A DNA stretch of 64,000 bases from Nocardioides sp. REDSEA-S33_B3 (GTDB lineage: Bacteria > Actinomycetota > Actinomycetes > Propionibacteriales > Nocardioidaceae), in assembly GCA_001627335.1 (NCBI GenBank), contig LUPK01000015.1:27860-91859 (forward strand), written 5' to 3'. The position numbers were made by a program, and so were the translations under genes. Of the stretch, positions 1-8,124 are shown in pieces (position 1 is the first letter of the stretch; each line of letters opens with the position of its first letter). Below the pieces are notes generated by a model. The model was not told the DNA's origin. It searched no databases and saw only the letters and a program-made list of their open reading frames with translations.

Positions 1-456
1 CGCGTGCTTCGACGCGTGGTAGGCCGCGACGCCGGGCACGGACGTGGCGCCGCAGATGGAGGAGATGTTCACGATCGCGCCGGAGCGGGCGGGTCGCATC
101 AGCCGCAGCGCGTGCTGCATGCCGAGCAGGACGCCGGTCTGGTTGATCCCGATGATCCGGTTCCACTCCTCCAGCGACAGCTCGTGGAGCTGGTCGTAGC
201 CGGAGACGCCGGCGTTGTTGACCAGGATGTCGAGGCGTCCGTGGTCGGCCTCGATCTCGGCGACGACGGCCGCCCAGCGCTCGGCGTCGGTGACGTCGTG
301 GGAGCGGGTCCGGATGTGGTCGCCGAGGTCGGACTGGTCACGGACGTCCGTGGCCACCACGGTGGCGCCGGCCTCGGCGAGCGCGGTGGCGACGGCGTGG
401 CCGATGCCCTGGGCGGCACCGGTCACCAGCGCGACGCGCCCGGTCAGGTCGTGCAT
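1..456 (-). CDS. Short-chain dehydrogenase/reductase, C-terminus beyond window edge
   Basis: Oxidoreductase of the classical SDR family that uses NAD(P)H on a carbonyl or alcohol; the substrate cannot be read from sequence. The 152 residues present show the Rossmann nucleotide-binding motif TGAAQGIG at residues 12-19, NNAG at 80-83, the catalytic Ser in the NISS segment near 130-133 and the YxxxK pair Y146/K150. The ATG at 454-456 follows an AAGGAGCT ribosome site with normal spacing, so this start is well supported. Only the C-terminal part is missing because the window ends at base 1. The region upstream of the start carries dispersed repeats and no second gene, so it is probably transcribed alone or with genes to the left. 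Confidence 0.9.
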   Translation of the reverse strand, partial: MHDLTGRVALVTGAAQGIGHAVATALAEAGATVVATDVRDQSDLGDHIRTRSHDVTDAERWAAVVAEIEADHGRLDILVNNAGVSGYDQLHELSLEEWNRIIGINQTGVLLGMQHALRLMRPARSGAIVNISSICGATSVPGVAAYHASKHA

Positions 457-581
457 GGGGAGCTCCTTCGGACTCGCGGGCCGATCGGTGACCGGCGTGT
501 CCGAGGACGGTAGGAATCCGCGGGCACCCGCGGCGTCCGTCGATCTACGTATCCCGACCGGGTGATGTGCCCCCCACCGCC

Positions 582-692
582 GGTCGGGCAGGCGAGCGCC
601 AGCGAGCCGTGGTCGAGACCCGGTGACCCGACCGCTGCACCCTCAGGTGGTCGAGCAGCGAGGAGCGCCAGCGACGAGCGGGCGTCGAGACC
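582..692 (+). repeat. Two copies of the GGTCGAG...CGAGACC dispersed repeat
   Basis: Copies at 582-620 and 646-692 lie in the gap between the dehydrogenase start and the metalloprotease stop. The second is the longer variant that begins GGTGGTCGAGCAGCGAGGAG and ends CGTCGAGACC. The gap 457-705 holds nothing else that I can recognise. Confidence 0.85.
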
Positions 693-705
693 CCGACCGA
701 AGTGC

Positions 706-2670
706 CTACCGCAACCGCAACGTGGCCGACTTGGCCCACTTGCTCCTGCCGCCCTCACCGACGGCCCGCACCTTGAACCGCACGGTCCGGTCCTTGCGCT
801 TGACCTTCACCTTCGTCGAGGACGTCCTGAAGCCGATCTTCTTGAACTTCCCCTTGCCCCGCTTCACCGCCACCTCGAACCGAACGCCCGGCGGGCTCGG
901 GTCGCCGCTGGCCCACCAGAGCACGACCTTCTTCTTCGAGTGCTGCCACAGCTGCGGGTTGGTGGGGCGGCCGGGCTTGGCCAGGGTGCCGCCGTCGACG
1001 GTCCAGGTGCCGGTGGTCGAGCGGCCGGCGAGGTCGGTGGTGGTGACGGCGAGGGTCGTGTCGCCGTACGGCAGCTCGAGGTCGAAGACCGCCGACCCGT
1101 CCGGTGCGCTGAACCCGACGTAGTCGACCGGGCTCAGCGAGCCCAGCGCGTCGCCGTAGGTGCCGGGCGGGTCGATCTCCGCGCGCGCGACCTCGACGCC
1201 GTCCGCGGTCACGACGACCCGCGAGGTCCACAGCGGCCCCGCCGGCAGCGCGAAGGGCAGCGACACGCGCGAGCTCCCGTCGGGGTCGGCGACCCGGCAG
1301 GACCCGCCGGTCGCGGTGGGCGCGTAGCCGGTCATCTCGTCGGCCGCGCACGGGTCGAACGCCACCACGGGCCCCACCTCGGGGCGGGTGATGGTCACGA
1401 CGGCGCCGTCGTCGTCCTGCGCGCCGAAGGCGACGGTGATGCCGCCGGGCAGCCACACCGAGGTGCCGGGGGCGTGCCCGGTGCGGTACCCCTCCACGTC
1501 CCCGTTCTCCCGCGCGACGCCGATGCTCGGCACGAGCACCGAGCCGACGTCGTACGCCGGCAGCCGGGCGTCGTGGGCGTCGACCGGGGTCGCCAGCGCC
1601 CGCACCTGCACGCCGCGTCCGCCGCCGAAGTAGAGCTCGGGGTGGCCGGGCGTCCCGCTCCCCTCGACGGCCCACTCCTCGTCCCAGCGCAGCGGCCAGT
1701 CGTCACCGGTCGCGGGGCGGTACTCCAGCGCGAACGCCCGCCGCTCGTTCAGCGGCACCACCGCCATCCGGGTGCCGGCGCCGACCACGTCGATCGGCCG
1801 CAGCGTCAGCGTCGTGGTCTCGCCGACGACGGCGAGGTCGTCGGGCCCGAGCAGTCCGAGCATGTCGCGCTCGTACGCCGAGAAGCGCATCGTCCGGGAG
1901 TTGTTGCCCATGACGGCCGAGGTGTCGCCGTACGTCACGACGTCCCACCGCGACGCGGCGAGCGGGTCGTCGGTGTGGTCGGGGAGCAGGTTGGCGGCGT
2001 GCTCGAGCCCGAGGTTGTGCCCGACCTCGTGGGCGAAGACCTCGATGTCGAGGTGCTTGCTGCCGGACACGTTCTCCGGCTCGACGGGCGCGCTGCCCGG
2101 CGACCAGGAGCCGTTCATGTGGATGCCGGAGCCGCCGAGCGAGGCCTGCCCGGCGTAGGTGCACTTGGTGCGCGTCGTCACGACCACCCAGGTCGCGTAC
2201 GCCGACGCGCCCTCGAGAGCCGCCTGGATCTGCTCGGAGTAGCGCCCGCCGACGGTGAACACCCCGCAGGGCTCGTCGTCGGCGGCCGGCAGCTCGACGT
2301 AGTCGTGCATCCGGAAGCGGTAGCGCCCGCCCGTCTCCCGGTCGTACTCCTCGTCGAGCCGCTCGATCATCCGTCGCGACTCCTCCTCGTCGGTCCCGTG
2401 CGGCCCGGCGGCGGTGTCGAGTGCGAGCACGGCGACGTCGTAGGTCACCGACGTACGCCGCTGGCCGGCCGCCCGCCCGGCAGCCCCCTCCCCCGGCCGA
2501 CCCGCCAGGTCGCGCAGCGTCGGCAGCGGCTCGGCGTCCGGGTCGTGGGCGTAGTCGGGCATCGGCGACGGCTCGACGGCCTGGACAGAGGCCGAAGGTG
2601 TCGTCGCGACCAGCGCCGCAGCGAGCGCGGTCGGGAGCAGAGCGGACAGGACACGGCGTGGGGACGTCAT
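706..2670 (-). CDS. Secreted zinc metalloprotease with C-terminal fibronectin-III-like domain
   Basis: Extracellular endopeptidase of the zincin type. The 654-residue protein begins with a signal peptide (residues about 1-31, basic start then an Ala/Leu core). The zinc-binding signature HEVGHNLGLEH occupies residues 214-224, the extended HExxHxxGxxH form of metzincins. The central part is rich in acidic and glycine residues, and the last roughly 100 residues look like an fn3-type beta sandwich ending in a Lys/Arg-rich strand series (KRGKGKFKK). I chose the ATG at 2668-2670 because the signal peptide begins there; the open frame extends 111 codons upstream but runs through dispersed repeats. 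It is alone on this strand, flanked on both sides by repeat copies. The substrate is unknown. Confidence 0.85.
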   Translation of the reverse strand: MTSPRRVLSALLPTALAAALVATTPSASVQAVEPSPMPDYAHDPDAEPLPTLRDLAGRPGEGAAGRAAGQRRTSVTYDVAVLALDTAAGPHGTDEEESRRMIERLDEEYDRETGGRYRFRMHDYVELPAADDEPCGVFTVGGRYSEQIQAALEGASAYATWVVVTTRTKCTYAGQASLGGSGIHMNGSWSPGSAPVEPENVSGSKHLDIEVFAHEVGHNLGLEHAANLLPDHTDDPLAASRWDVVTYGDTSAVMGNNSRTMRFSAYERDMLGLLGPDDLAVVGETTTLTLRPIDVVGAGTRMAVVPLNERRAFALEYRPATGDDWPLRWDEEWAVEGSGTPGHPELYFGGGRGVQVRALATPVDAHDARLPAYDVGSVLVPSIGVARENGDVEGYRTGHAPGTSVWLPGGITVAFGAQDDDGAVVTITRPEVGPVVAFDPCAADEMTGYAPTATGGSCRVADPDGSSRVSLPFALPAGPLWTSRVVVTADGVEVARAEIDPPGTYGDALGSLSPVDYVGFSAPDGSAVFDLELPYGDTTLAVTTTDLAGRSTTGTWTVDGGTLAKPGRPTNPQLWQHSKKKVVLWWASGDPSPPGVRFEVAVKRGKGKFKKIGFRTSSTKVKVKRKDRTVRFKVRAVGEGGRSKWAKSATLRLR

Positions 2671-2755
2671 GTGAGGACCTCGGGTCGGGGGAGCTCCCAC
2701 CCACCCTGCCGACATCCCCGCCACCCCGCAGCACTTTCGACCAACCCCCAATGCA

Positions 2756-2914
2756 GGTCGAGGAGGTTGCGCAGCAACCGTCTCGAGACCCCGTGACCGA
2801 CACACCCACCGCAACCCCAGGTGGTCGAGCAGCGAGGAGCGCCAGCGACGAGCGAGCGTCGAGACCACCGACGCTGGTCGAGCAGGCGAGCGCCAGCGAG
2901 CCGTCGTCGAGACC
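2756..2914 (+). repeat. Three dispersed repeat copies
   Basis: Copies at 2756-2790, 2820-2866 and 2875-2914 fill most of the 310-bp divergent gap between the metalloprotease and the reductase. The first is a variant with a GGTTGC/GCAACC core inversion, the second the long form, the third the GCAGGCGAGCGCC form. The rest of the gap holds only the reductase promoter. Confidence 0.85.
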
Positions 2915-2967
2915 CCGCGACCCGACCACCGCCCCCGACCACCCCCGAGGACCTGGGTGAACCCCAG

Positions 2968-2973
2968 TAGGTT
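2968..2973 (+). promoter_or_regulatory. -10 box of a leaderless promoter (TAGGTT)
   Basis: TAGGTT lies 7 nt before the GTG at 2981 and no ribosome-binding site is present. This spacing would start the mRNA at the start codon, which supports choosing 2981. Confidence 0.55.
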
Positions 2974-2980
2974 CACCAGC

Positions 2981-3748
2981 GTGCGCATGCTCCACGGCCC
3001 CACGCCCGGACCGGTCGATGACGACGACCTCGCCGATGCCTACCCCTGGCCCGACACGACCGAGCGCCCCTACATCCGCGCGATGATGGTCAGCACCCTC
3101 GACGGCGCGGCGGCGGGTGACGACGGGCTCAGCGGCTCGGTGTCGGGTGGGGCGGACCGCGCGGTCCTGCGCGCCGTACGCCGCTTCGCAGATGTCGTCC
3201 TGGTCGGCGGCGGCACCATGAAGGCCGAGGGGTACGGCCCCCTCAAGGCACGCGACGAGGACGCCGCGCGGCGCGAGCAGCAGGGCCAGGCGAAGGCGCC
3301 GGTGCTCGCGGTCGTCTCGGGCAGCCTCGACCTGCCGCTGGGCGAGGGGTCGTTCGCGGACTCCGACGTCACGCCGATCGTGTTCACGACCGAGAAGGCC
3401 GACCCGACGAAGGTCGACGACGCCCGCCAGCGGGTGGAGGTCGTGCAGCTGCCGGGCGAGCACGTGGACGCCGCGACCGTGATCGACCAGCTCCACAAGA
3501 AGGGGCTGGGCCGGATCGTGTGCGAGGGCGGGCCGGGCCTGCTCAACCAGGTGACGGACGCGGGCCTGCTCGACGAAGCCGACATCACCATCTCCCCGAT
3601 GCTGGTGGGCACCGAGAAGACCCCCGACACCACGATGCTCCACAACCCGGCGAAGTTCGAGTTGCAGCACGTCCTGACGGCGGAGGAGTTCCTGATGCTG
3701 CGCTACACGAAGGCCGACCAGAGCAAGCAGCAGGGAGACGACCAGTGA
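2981..3748 (+). CDS. RibD C-terminal-domain (pyrimidine reductase / DHFR-like) family protein
   Basis: NADPH-dependent reductase fold of the RibD C-terminal family, related to dihydrofolate reductase and to the reductase of riboflavin synthesis. About 255 residues. The core reads MVSTLDGAAAGDDGLSG, then DVVLVGGGTMKAEGYGPL (cofactor loop), then GRIVCEGGPGLLNQ (conserved EGGP turn). There is no N-terminal deaminase domain, so it is not a full RibD. A frame start 24 nt upstream at 2957 is possible, but the GTG at 2981 gives an N-terminus like the paralogue at 18838-19521 and fits a leaderless promoter. Its stop overlaps the next start by 4 bp (GTGA), implying translational coupling to the pteroate-synthase-like gene. 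Substrate uncertain: a pterin, pyrimidine or flavin precursor. Confidence 0.8.
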   Translation: MRMLHGPTPGPVDDDDLADAYPWPDTTERPYIRAMMVSTLDGAAAGDDGLSGSVSGGADRAVLRAVRRFADVVLVGGGTMKAEGYGPLKARDEDAARREQQGQAKAPVLAVVSGSLDLPLGEGSFADSDVTPIVFTTEKADPTKVDDARQRVEVVQLPGEHVDAATVIDQLHKKGLGRIVCEGGPGLLNQVTDAGLLDEADITISPMLVGTEKTPDTTMLHNPAKFELQHVLTAEEFLMLRYTKADQSKQQGDDQ

Positions 3749-4647
3749 TCGACCTGCGCCGCCTGGCCAGGCTGGTCGAGGAACACGGCGACCTGCTCGA
3801 CGCACCGGTCGCGCCGTTCCGGCTGTCCACGCCTTCGAGCAGCCGCGAGGTCGACACCGACGTCGAGCCGGCGATCATGGGCGTGGTCAACCTGTCCAAG
3901 GACAGCTGGTACCGCGAGTCCGTCGCCATCGGCACCGACGCCGCCCTGCGCCTCGGCCGCCTGCAGGTCGCGCAGGGCGCGCACTTCATCGACGTGGGCG
4001 CGGAGTCGATCCAGGACTACGCCGAGGACGTCGCCGCCGAGCAGCAGGTCGAGCAGCTCGTCCCCGTCATCGAGGGGCTTACCGGCGACGGCATCGTCGT
4101 CTCGGTCGAGGCCTACCACCCGAGCGTCGTGAAGGCCTCCTTCGAGGCCGGGGCCCGCGTCCTCAACCTCACCGGGTCCGGGCACGACGAGGAGATGTTC
4201 GCCCTGGCAGCGCAGTACGACGCCAGCGTGATCCTCTGCCACGTCGGCGGCACCCACCCCCGCGACCTCGACCCCGACGCCGACCCGGGCGCCGACCCGA
4301 TCGCCCACATGACCCCGCAGTTCGAGGCCCGCATTGCGGCCGCCCGCGCCGCCGGCGTCACCAGCCTCTCCCTCGACCCGGGCATCGGCTTCGGCTTCCG
4401 CTGGGCCCCGACCATGGACGCCCGGGTGGCCTACCAGTCCCACGTCCTGCTGGAGACCTTCCGCCTGCGCGCCCTCGGCCTCCCGCTGTGCCACGCCCTT
4501 CCCGCCGCCCGCCACCTGTGGGGCGAGGAGGTCCGCTCGGCCGAGCACTTCTTTGCCGTCCTCGCCCACCTCGGCCGCACCGGCATCTACCGCGTCCACG
4601 AGGTCCCCCGCGTCGCCGCCGCCCTCAGGACCCTCCACACCCTCTAG
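3745..4647 (+). CDS. Divergent dihydropteroate-synthase-like protein
   Basis: TIM-barrel protein of the pterin-binding (DHPS) family, 300 residues. Recognisable motifs are MGVVNLSKDSW at 45-55 (the usual form is NxTPDSF), DVGAES at 83-88 (usual DVGGESTRP), DPGIGFG at 211-217 and RVH at 283-285. The Lys that normally follows DPGxGFG is Phe here, and the first two loops are also altered, so ordinary folate synthesis should not be assumed. GTG start at 3745 has GGGAG upstream and overlaps the reductase stop, giving a two-gene operon that ends at 4647. Together the pair looks like a reductase plus a pterin-condensing or pterin-binding enzyme, possibly for a modified folate; this is inference. Confidence 0.75.
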   Translation: MIDLRRLARLVEEHGDLLDAPVAPFRLSTPSSSREVDTDVEPAIMGVVNLSKDSWYRESVAIGTDAALRLGRLQVAQGAHFIDVGAESIQDYAEDVAAEQQVEQLVPVIEGLTGDGIVVSVEAYHPSVVKASFEAGARVLNLTGSGHDEEMFALAAQYDASVILCHVGGTHPRDLDPDADPGADPIAHMTPQFEARIAAARAAGVTSLSLDPGIGFGFRWAPTMDARVAYQSHVLLETFRLRALGLPLCHALPAARHLWGEEVRSAEHFFAVLAHLGRTGIYRVHEVPRVAAALRTLHTL

Positions 4648-4790
4648 AGACCTTCTAACGGTCGGAGATCAAGGAGTCCGTTGGGCAATCGGCTCTACGG
4701 ACAGTGGGCGACGTGTTTCCAACCACGAACGGATTCAGACGTTGCCGCCATTCTGCCTCGTATGCCCGGCGCGCGATCCCGGCACTGGAG

Positions 4791-5961
4791 ATGGTGTCGC
4801 TGACGATCGAGGGTGACTCGTGGGCCAAGGGTGGGCCGGGCGCGCTCGATGGCACCCGGTTCTGGGACCGGGTGGCCTCCCGCAACCGCATGATCGTCGC
4901 CGCCAACCGGGGCATCTCCGGCTCACGTTCCTACGGCATCCTCGCCAGCATCCAGAGCAACTGGACGCCCAACAGCATCGGCATGGTCGGCCTCGGCGAC
5001 ATCGTCATCAACGACGTTCGGAACTACGCCGACGACCACGGTCGCACCACCTCCCGCGAGGTGTTCCGCGCCATGCTCGACCACCTCTCGGCCTGGGCGG
5101 TCGAGACGAGTAGCTCGGCTTCCCTGATCTACGGCCCCGGGTGGACCGCAGGTCTCAGCGACGGCACCGCTGGGCGCACGTCGACATCGCCTGGACGGGC
5201 GACGCCTGCGCCATCCGGGTGAGGTGTGTGAACGGCGCCGGGGCCAACGTCACCGTCACCGACACGGGCACCGGCACCGGCACCGGCACCGGCACGACGG
5301 TCGCAACGTTCTCCACGGGCGGCTTCCGCGACACCTTCACTGGCGCCATTGTGATGTCGGGCTACGGCGACGGGGACCACACCGTCCGTGTCTCCGTCTC
5401 GGCGGCAGCCACCGTCGCAGGCGTGAACCCGCTCATGGAGTCGCCACCGCTCATCGCTTGGATGAAGCCCGGCCCCTACGTCAACGGCGGCGCCGACCAG
5501 CAGGCCCGCCTCGCCCTCTACCTCGCCGAGCTCCAGACGGTCGCCGACGACTGGGCGAACGTGGTGTCCATCGGTCACGACGCCGACTGGGACATGGACA
5601 CCATGCTCTACACCGACGGCTTCCACCCCAACGACCTCGGCAACGCCTACTACGCCGACCGCATCAACACGGTGCTGGCCGCGCGGCTGGGCGACGACTT
5701 CGAGCAGGGCCTGAACGCCGTGGTCGGCACCTCAGCAGGCACCTATACGCCGCCCGTCCCGGTCTACACCGCCCCAGGCGCGACAGTGCCCGCTCAGGTC
5801 ACCGGACTTGCTGCTACCGGCCAGCAGGGCGCGGCCGTGCTCACCTGGACACGGGCGAGCGACGGCGGCTCCACCCTCACCGGCTACTCCGTGCAGTACC
5901 GCGTCAGCGGGGCAGGCTCGTGGGTGGATGCTCCTGATGCCACCGGCACCGCCACCGGGGC
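4791..5961 (+). pseudogene. Phage-like SGNH hydrolase gene, N-terminal part (frameshifted, cut by IS)
   Basis: The first reading frame (to about 5170) carries the SGNH block I sequence EGDSWAKGG and GMVGLGDIVIND. The second frame (about 5165-5961) continues with a TG-rich segment, then DGFHPNDLG, which supplies the catalytic Asp/His block, then the start of a fibronectin-III domain (VPAQVTGLAATG). Two frames are needed, so there is a frameshift near 5165-5175, and an insertion sequence cuts the frame at 5962. The combination of SGNH esterase and fn3 resembles tail or fibre proteins of actinophages. I see no clear ribosome site before the first Met, so the true 5' end may also be lost. Almost certainly non-functional in this form. 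Confidence 0.75.
5267..5295 (+). repeat. Hexanucleotide tandem repeat GGCACC x4.8
   Basis: In-frame GGCACC units within the broken SGNH gene encode alternating Thr-Gly. Six-base units would change length without shifting frame. Confidence 0.85.
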
Positions 5962-6038
5962 CCTGACTCGTGCCACTTGGAGCGGGATCGCTGATCGAAT
6001 CGATGTTTGTGCAGGTCACGGGGTTGCCGGCGATGTGT

Positions 6039-6065
6039 TTGACACACCCCGCTGGCCGATAGGGT
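6039..6065 (+). promoter_or_regulatory. Transposase promoter (TTGACA ... TAGGGT)
   Basis: TTGACA at 6039-6044 and TAGGGT at 6060-6065 are separated by 15 bp, slightly short of the usual 17. The -10 box is 6 nt before the GTG start, so the mRNA is probably leaderless. Confidence 0.55.
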
Positions 6066-6071
6066 CCGCCG

Positions 6072-7643
6072 GTGGTGTTCGTGCGGAAGGCTCCGGGTCG
6101 CACGGGCAGTACAAAGGTCCAGCTCGCTGAACGCCGCGACGGGCGCGATGTGGTCCTCGAGCATGTGGGCACGGCTCGCGACGAGGCCGAACTCGCGGTG
6201 CTGATGTCGGTGGCACGACGACGCATGCACGAGGGCCAAGAGGCTCTCGACCTCGAGATCGTCGGGCTCGAGGATGAGGGTGTGCCAGCCCGGCCAGCCC
6301 CGATCACCAGCAAGCGTTCAGCGCTGCTGTGGCAGGTCCTCACCGAGGCCTACACGCGGCTGGGATTCGGCGCCGTCGATGACGAGGCCTTCGCTCAACT
6401 GGTGCTGGCCCGGGTCATCGAGCCGACCTCGAAGGCCGACTCGGTCAGGGTGCTTCACGAGATCGGAGCCCCGGCGGTCTCGCTGCGCACGATGTTCCGT
6501 GCGCTGCAGCGCGCCCAGGAGCGTGACTACCGAGCCACGATCGCGACCGCGTGCTTCCAGCACGCCATGACCAACGGCGATGTCTCCCTGGTCCTCTACG
6601 ACGTCACCACGCTGTACTTCGAAGCAGAGGACGAAGACGCCCTACGCAAGGTGGGCTACAGCAAGGAACGCCGCGTCGACCCCCAGATCGTGGTCGGACT
6701 GCTGGTCGACCGGCGAGGGTTCCCCCTCGAGATCGGCTGCTTCGAAGGCAACAAGGCAGAGACCCTCACGATCATCCCCATCGTCAAGCAGTTCCAAGAC
6801 CGTCACGGCATCGCCGACATGGTCGTGGTCGCCGATGCCGGGATGCTCAGCTCGAAGAACCTGCGCGAGCTCGACGAGGCGGGCTTGAGGTTCATCGTCG
6901 GGTCGCGGGTAACGAAGGCGCCCAAGGATCTGGAGTCCCACTTCCGATGGCACGGCACCGCCTTCACTGACGGCCAGGTCATCGACACCATCACCCCACG
7001 CGACCAGCGCGGCATCCTGGTCAAGTCATCGGACCCCAAGACCAAGGCCGAGCCGGTCTGGGACCCCGCGGTGCACGCGAAGTCGTGGCGTGCGGTGTGG
7101 GCGTACTCGACGAAGCGAGCCGTACGTGACAACAAGACGCTGACGCTGCAGGAGAACAAGGCCCGCGCGGTCGTCGCGGGCGAGAAGGCCGCCAGGACGC
7201 CACGGTTCGTCAAGACCCGCAACGGCTCCACCGTTCTCGATGAGGCCTCCCTCGGTCGGGCGCGTGAACTGGTCGGCCTGAAGGGCTACGTCACGAACAT
7301 CCCCGCCACCGTGATGCCCCCAAGCGAGGTCATCAGCAGCTACCACGACCTATGGCACGTGGAGCAGTCGTTCCGAATGTCCAAGACCGACCTGGCCGCA
7401 CGGCCGATCTTCCACCACACCCGCGACGCCATCGAGGCTCACCTCACCATCGTGTTCGCGGCGCTCGCGATCGCTCGCGACCTGCAGAACACCACTGGGA
7501 TGAGCATCAAGAAGATCATCACGACCCTGCGACCGCTCCAGCAGATCACCGTCCGCATCGCCGGCCACGATCACCTCGCCGCCGACCCACTCACCCCGAC
7601 CGCCAAGACGATCCTGGACTCGCTACAAACCGGCCCTCACTGA
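6072..7643 (+). CDS. IS1634-family transposase
   Basis: DDE transposase of 523 residues that would cut and move the element by acting on its 15-bp ends. The N-terminus (VFVRKAPGRTGSTKVQ) is typical of IS1634/IS1549-type transposases. Probable catalytic acidic residues are in LVLYDVTTLYFE, in VVVADAGMLS and in the HVEQSFRMSKTDL segment near residue 430, which matches the Y(2)R-type E-containing region of IS4-group enzymes. Length and both termini look complete, so the element may still be active. Starts at GTG 6072 with a promoter box 6 nt upstream and no ribosome site. It interrupts the phage-like SGNH gene. Confidence 0.92.
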   Translation: MVFVRKAPGRTGSTKVQLAERRDGRDVVLEHVGTARDEAELAVLMSVARRRMHEGQEALDLEIVGLEDEGVPARPAPITSKRSALLWQVLTEAYTRLGFGAVDDEAFAQLVLARVIEPTSKADSVRVLHEIGAPAVSLRTMFRALQRAQERDYRATIATACFQHAMTNGDVSLVLYDVTTLYFEAEDEDALRKVGYSKERRVDPQIVVGLLVDRRGFPLEIGCFEGNKAETLTIIPIVKQFQDRHGIADMVVVADAGMLSSKNLRELDEAGLRFIVGSRVTKAPKDLESHFRWHGTAFTDGQVIDTITPRDQRGILVKSSDPKTKAEPVWDPAVHAKSWRAVWAYSTKRAVRDNKTLTLQENKARAVVAGEKAARTPRFVKTRNGSTVLDEASLGRARELVGLKGYVTNIPATVMPPSEVISSYHDLWHVEQSFRMSKTDLAARPIFHHTRDAIEAHLTIVFAALAIARDLQNTTGMSIKKIITTLRPLQQITVRIAGHDHLAADPLTPTAKTILDSLQTGPH

Positions 7644-7667
7644 CACACCCCGGTGGCACGAGTCAGG

Positions 7668-8105
7668 TCGAACGCCCTGTCCTGCATCGCCATCTCCGGG
7701 TCCCAGCAGCATCTGCTCGTCAACTCCGGCGCAGCCTATGGCACGTTCCGCTGGGTCCGGGGCTCCTCCGAGATGATCCAGGTCGGCATCTCCTACGGCT
7801 TCTCCTCCGGCACCGGCACCACCGGCTACATCCTGTACCGCACCAGCACGTTCTACCGGCTGGTCAAGCAGACCGCCAGCGGCTCCTACACCACCCTCGC
7901 CGACACCACCGGCGTCACGCCCGCCGCTGGTGACGTGGTCGAGGTCGTGTGGAACGGCAACTCGCACAAGGTGCGCGTCAACGGCACCGAACGCGCCAGC
8001 GCCACCGACTCGGCTTACAGCGGCACCTGGAACGGCGCGTTCAACATCAGTGCCACCCACGCTGGCGCGTGGGACGAACTATCTCACACGAGCGCGACCG
8101 CTTGA
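7668..8105 (+). pseudogene. C-terminal fragment of the interrupted phage-like protein
   Basis: Open frame downstream of the insertion sequence encoding a beta-rich, Gly/Thr/Ser-rich segment (VNSGAAYGTFRW, VVEVVWNGNSHKVRVNGTER, WNGAFNISATHAGAWDEL) ending at a TGA at 8103-8105. The HKVRVNGTER strand and jelly-roll-like spacing resemble carbohydrate-binding or fibre domains at the C-terminus of phage structural proteins. It has no start of its own; its first codons are IS end sequence. The remainder of the fn3 domain begun upstream of the element is absent, so some of the original gene has been deleted. Confidence 0.65.
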
Positions 8106-8124
8106 GAGAAGCGACTGTCTGAGA

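Larger units (their letters stand above)
5962..7667 (+). mobile_element. IS1634-family insertion sequence, complete
   Basis: A 1706-bp element bounded by a perfect 15-bp inverted repeat, CCTGACTCGTGCCAC at 5962-5976 and its complement at 7653-7667, enclosing one intact transposase gene. The bases just outside (GGGGC left, TCGAAC right) are not a direct repeat, so the usual target duplication is missing. The coding sequences on the two sides do not join into one continuous domain either. Both facts point to a deletion next to the element after insertion. Confidence 0.9.

Noticed and set aside
562-2796. 744-codon open frame opposite the first metalloprotease
   Set aside because: Its product is Arg/Gly/Val-rich without domains and mirrors a real signal peptide-bearing zinc protease on the other strand; long antisense frames are common in high-GC DNA.
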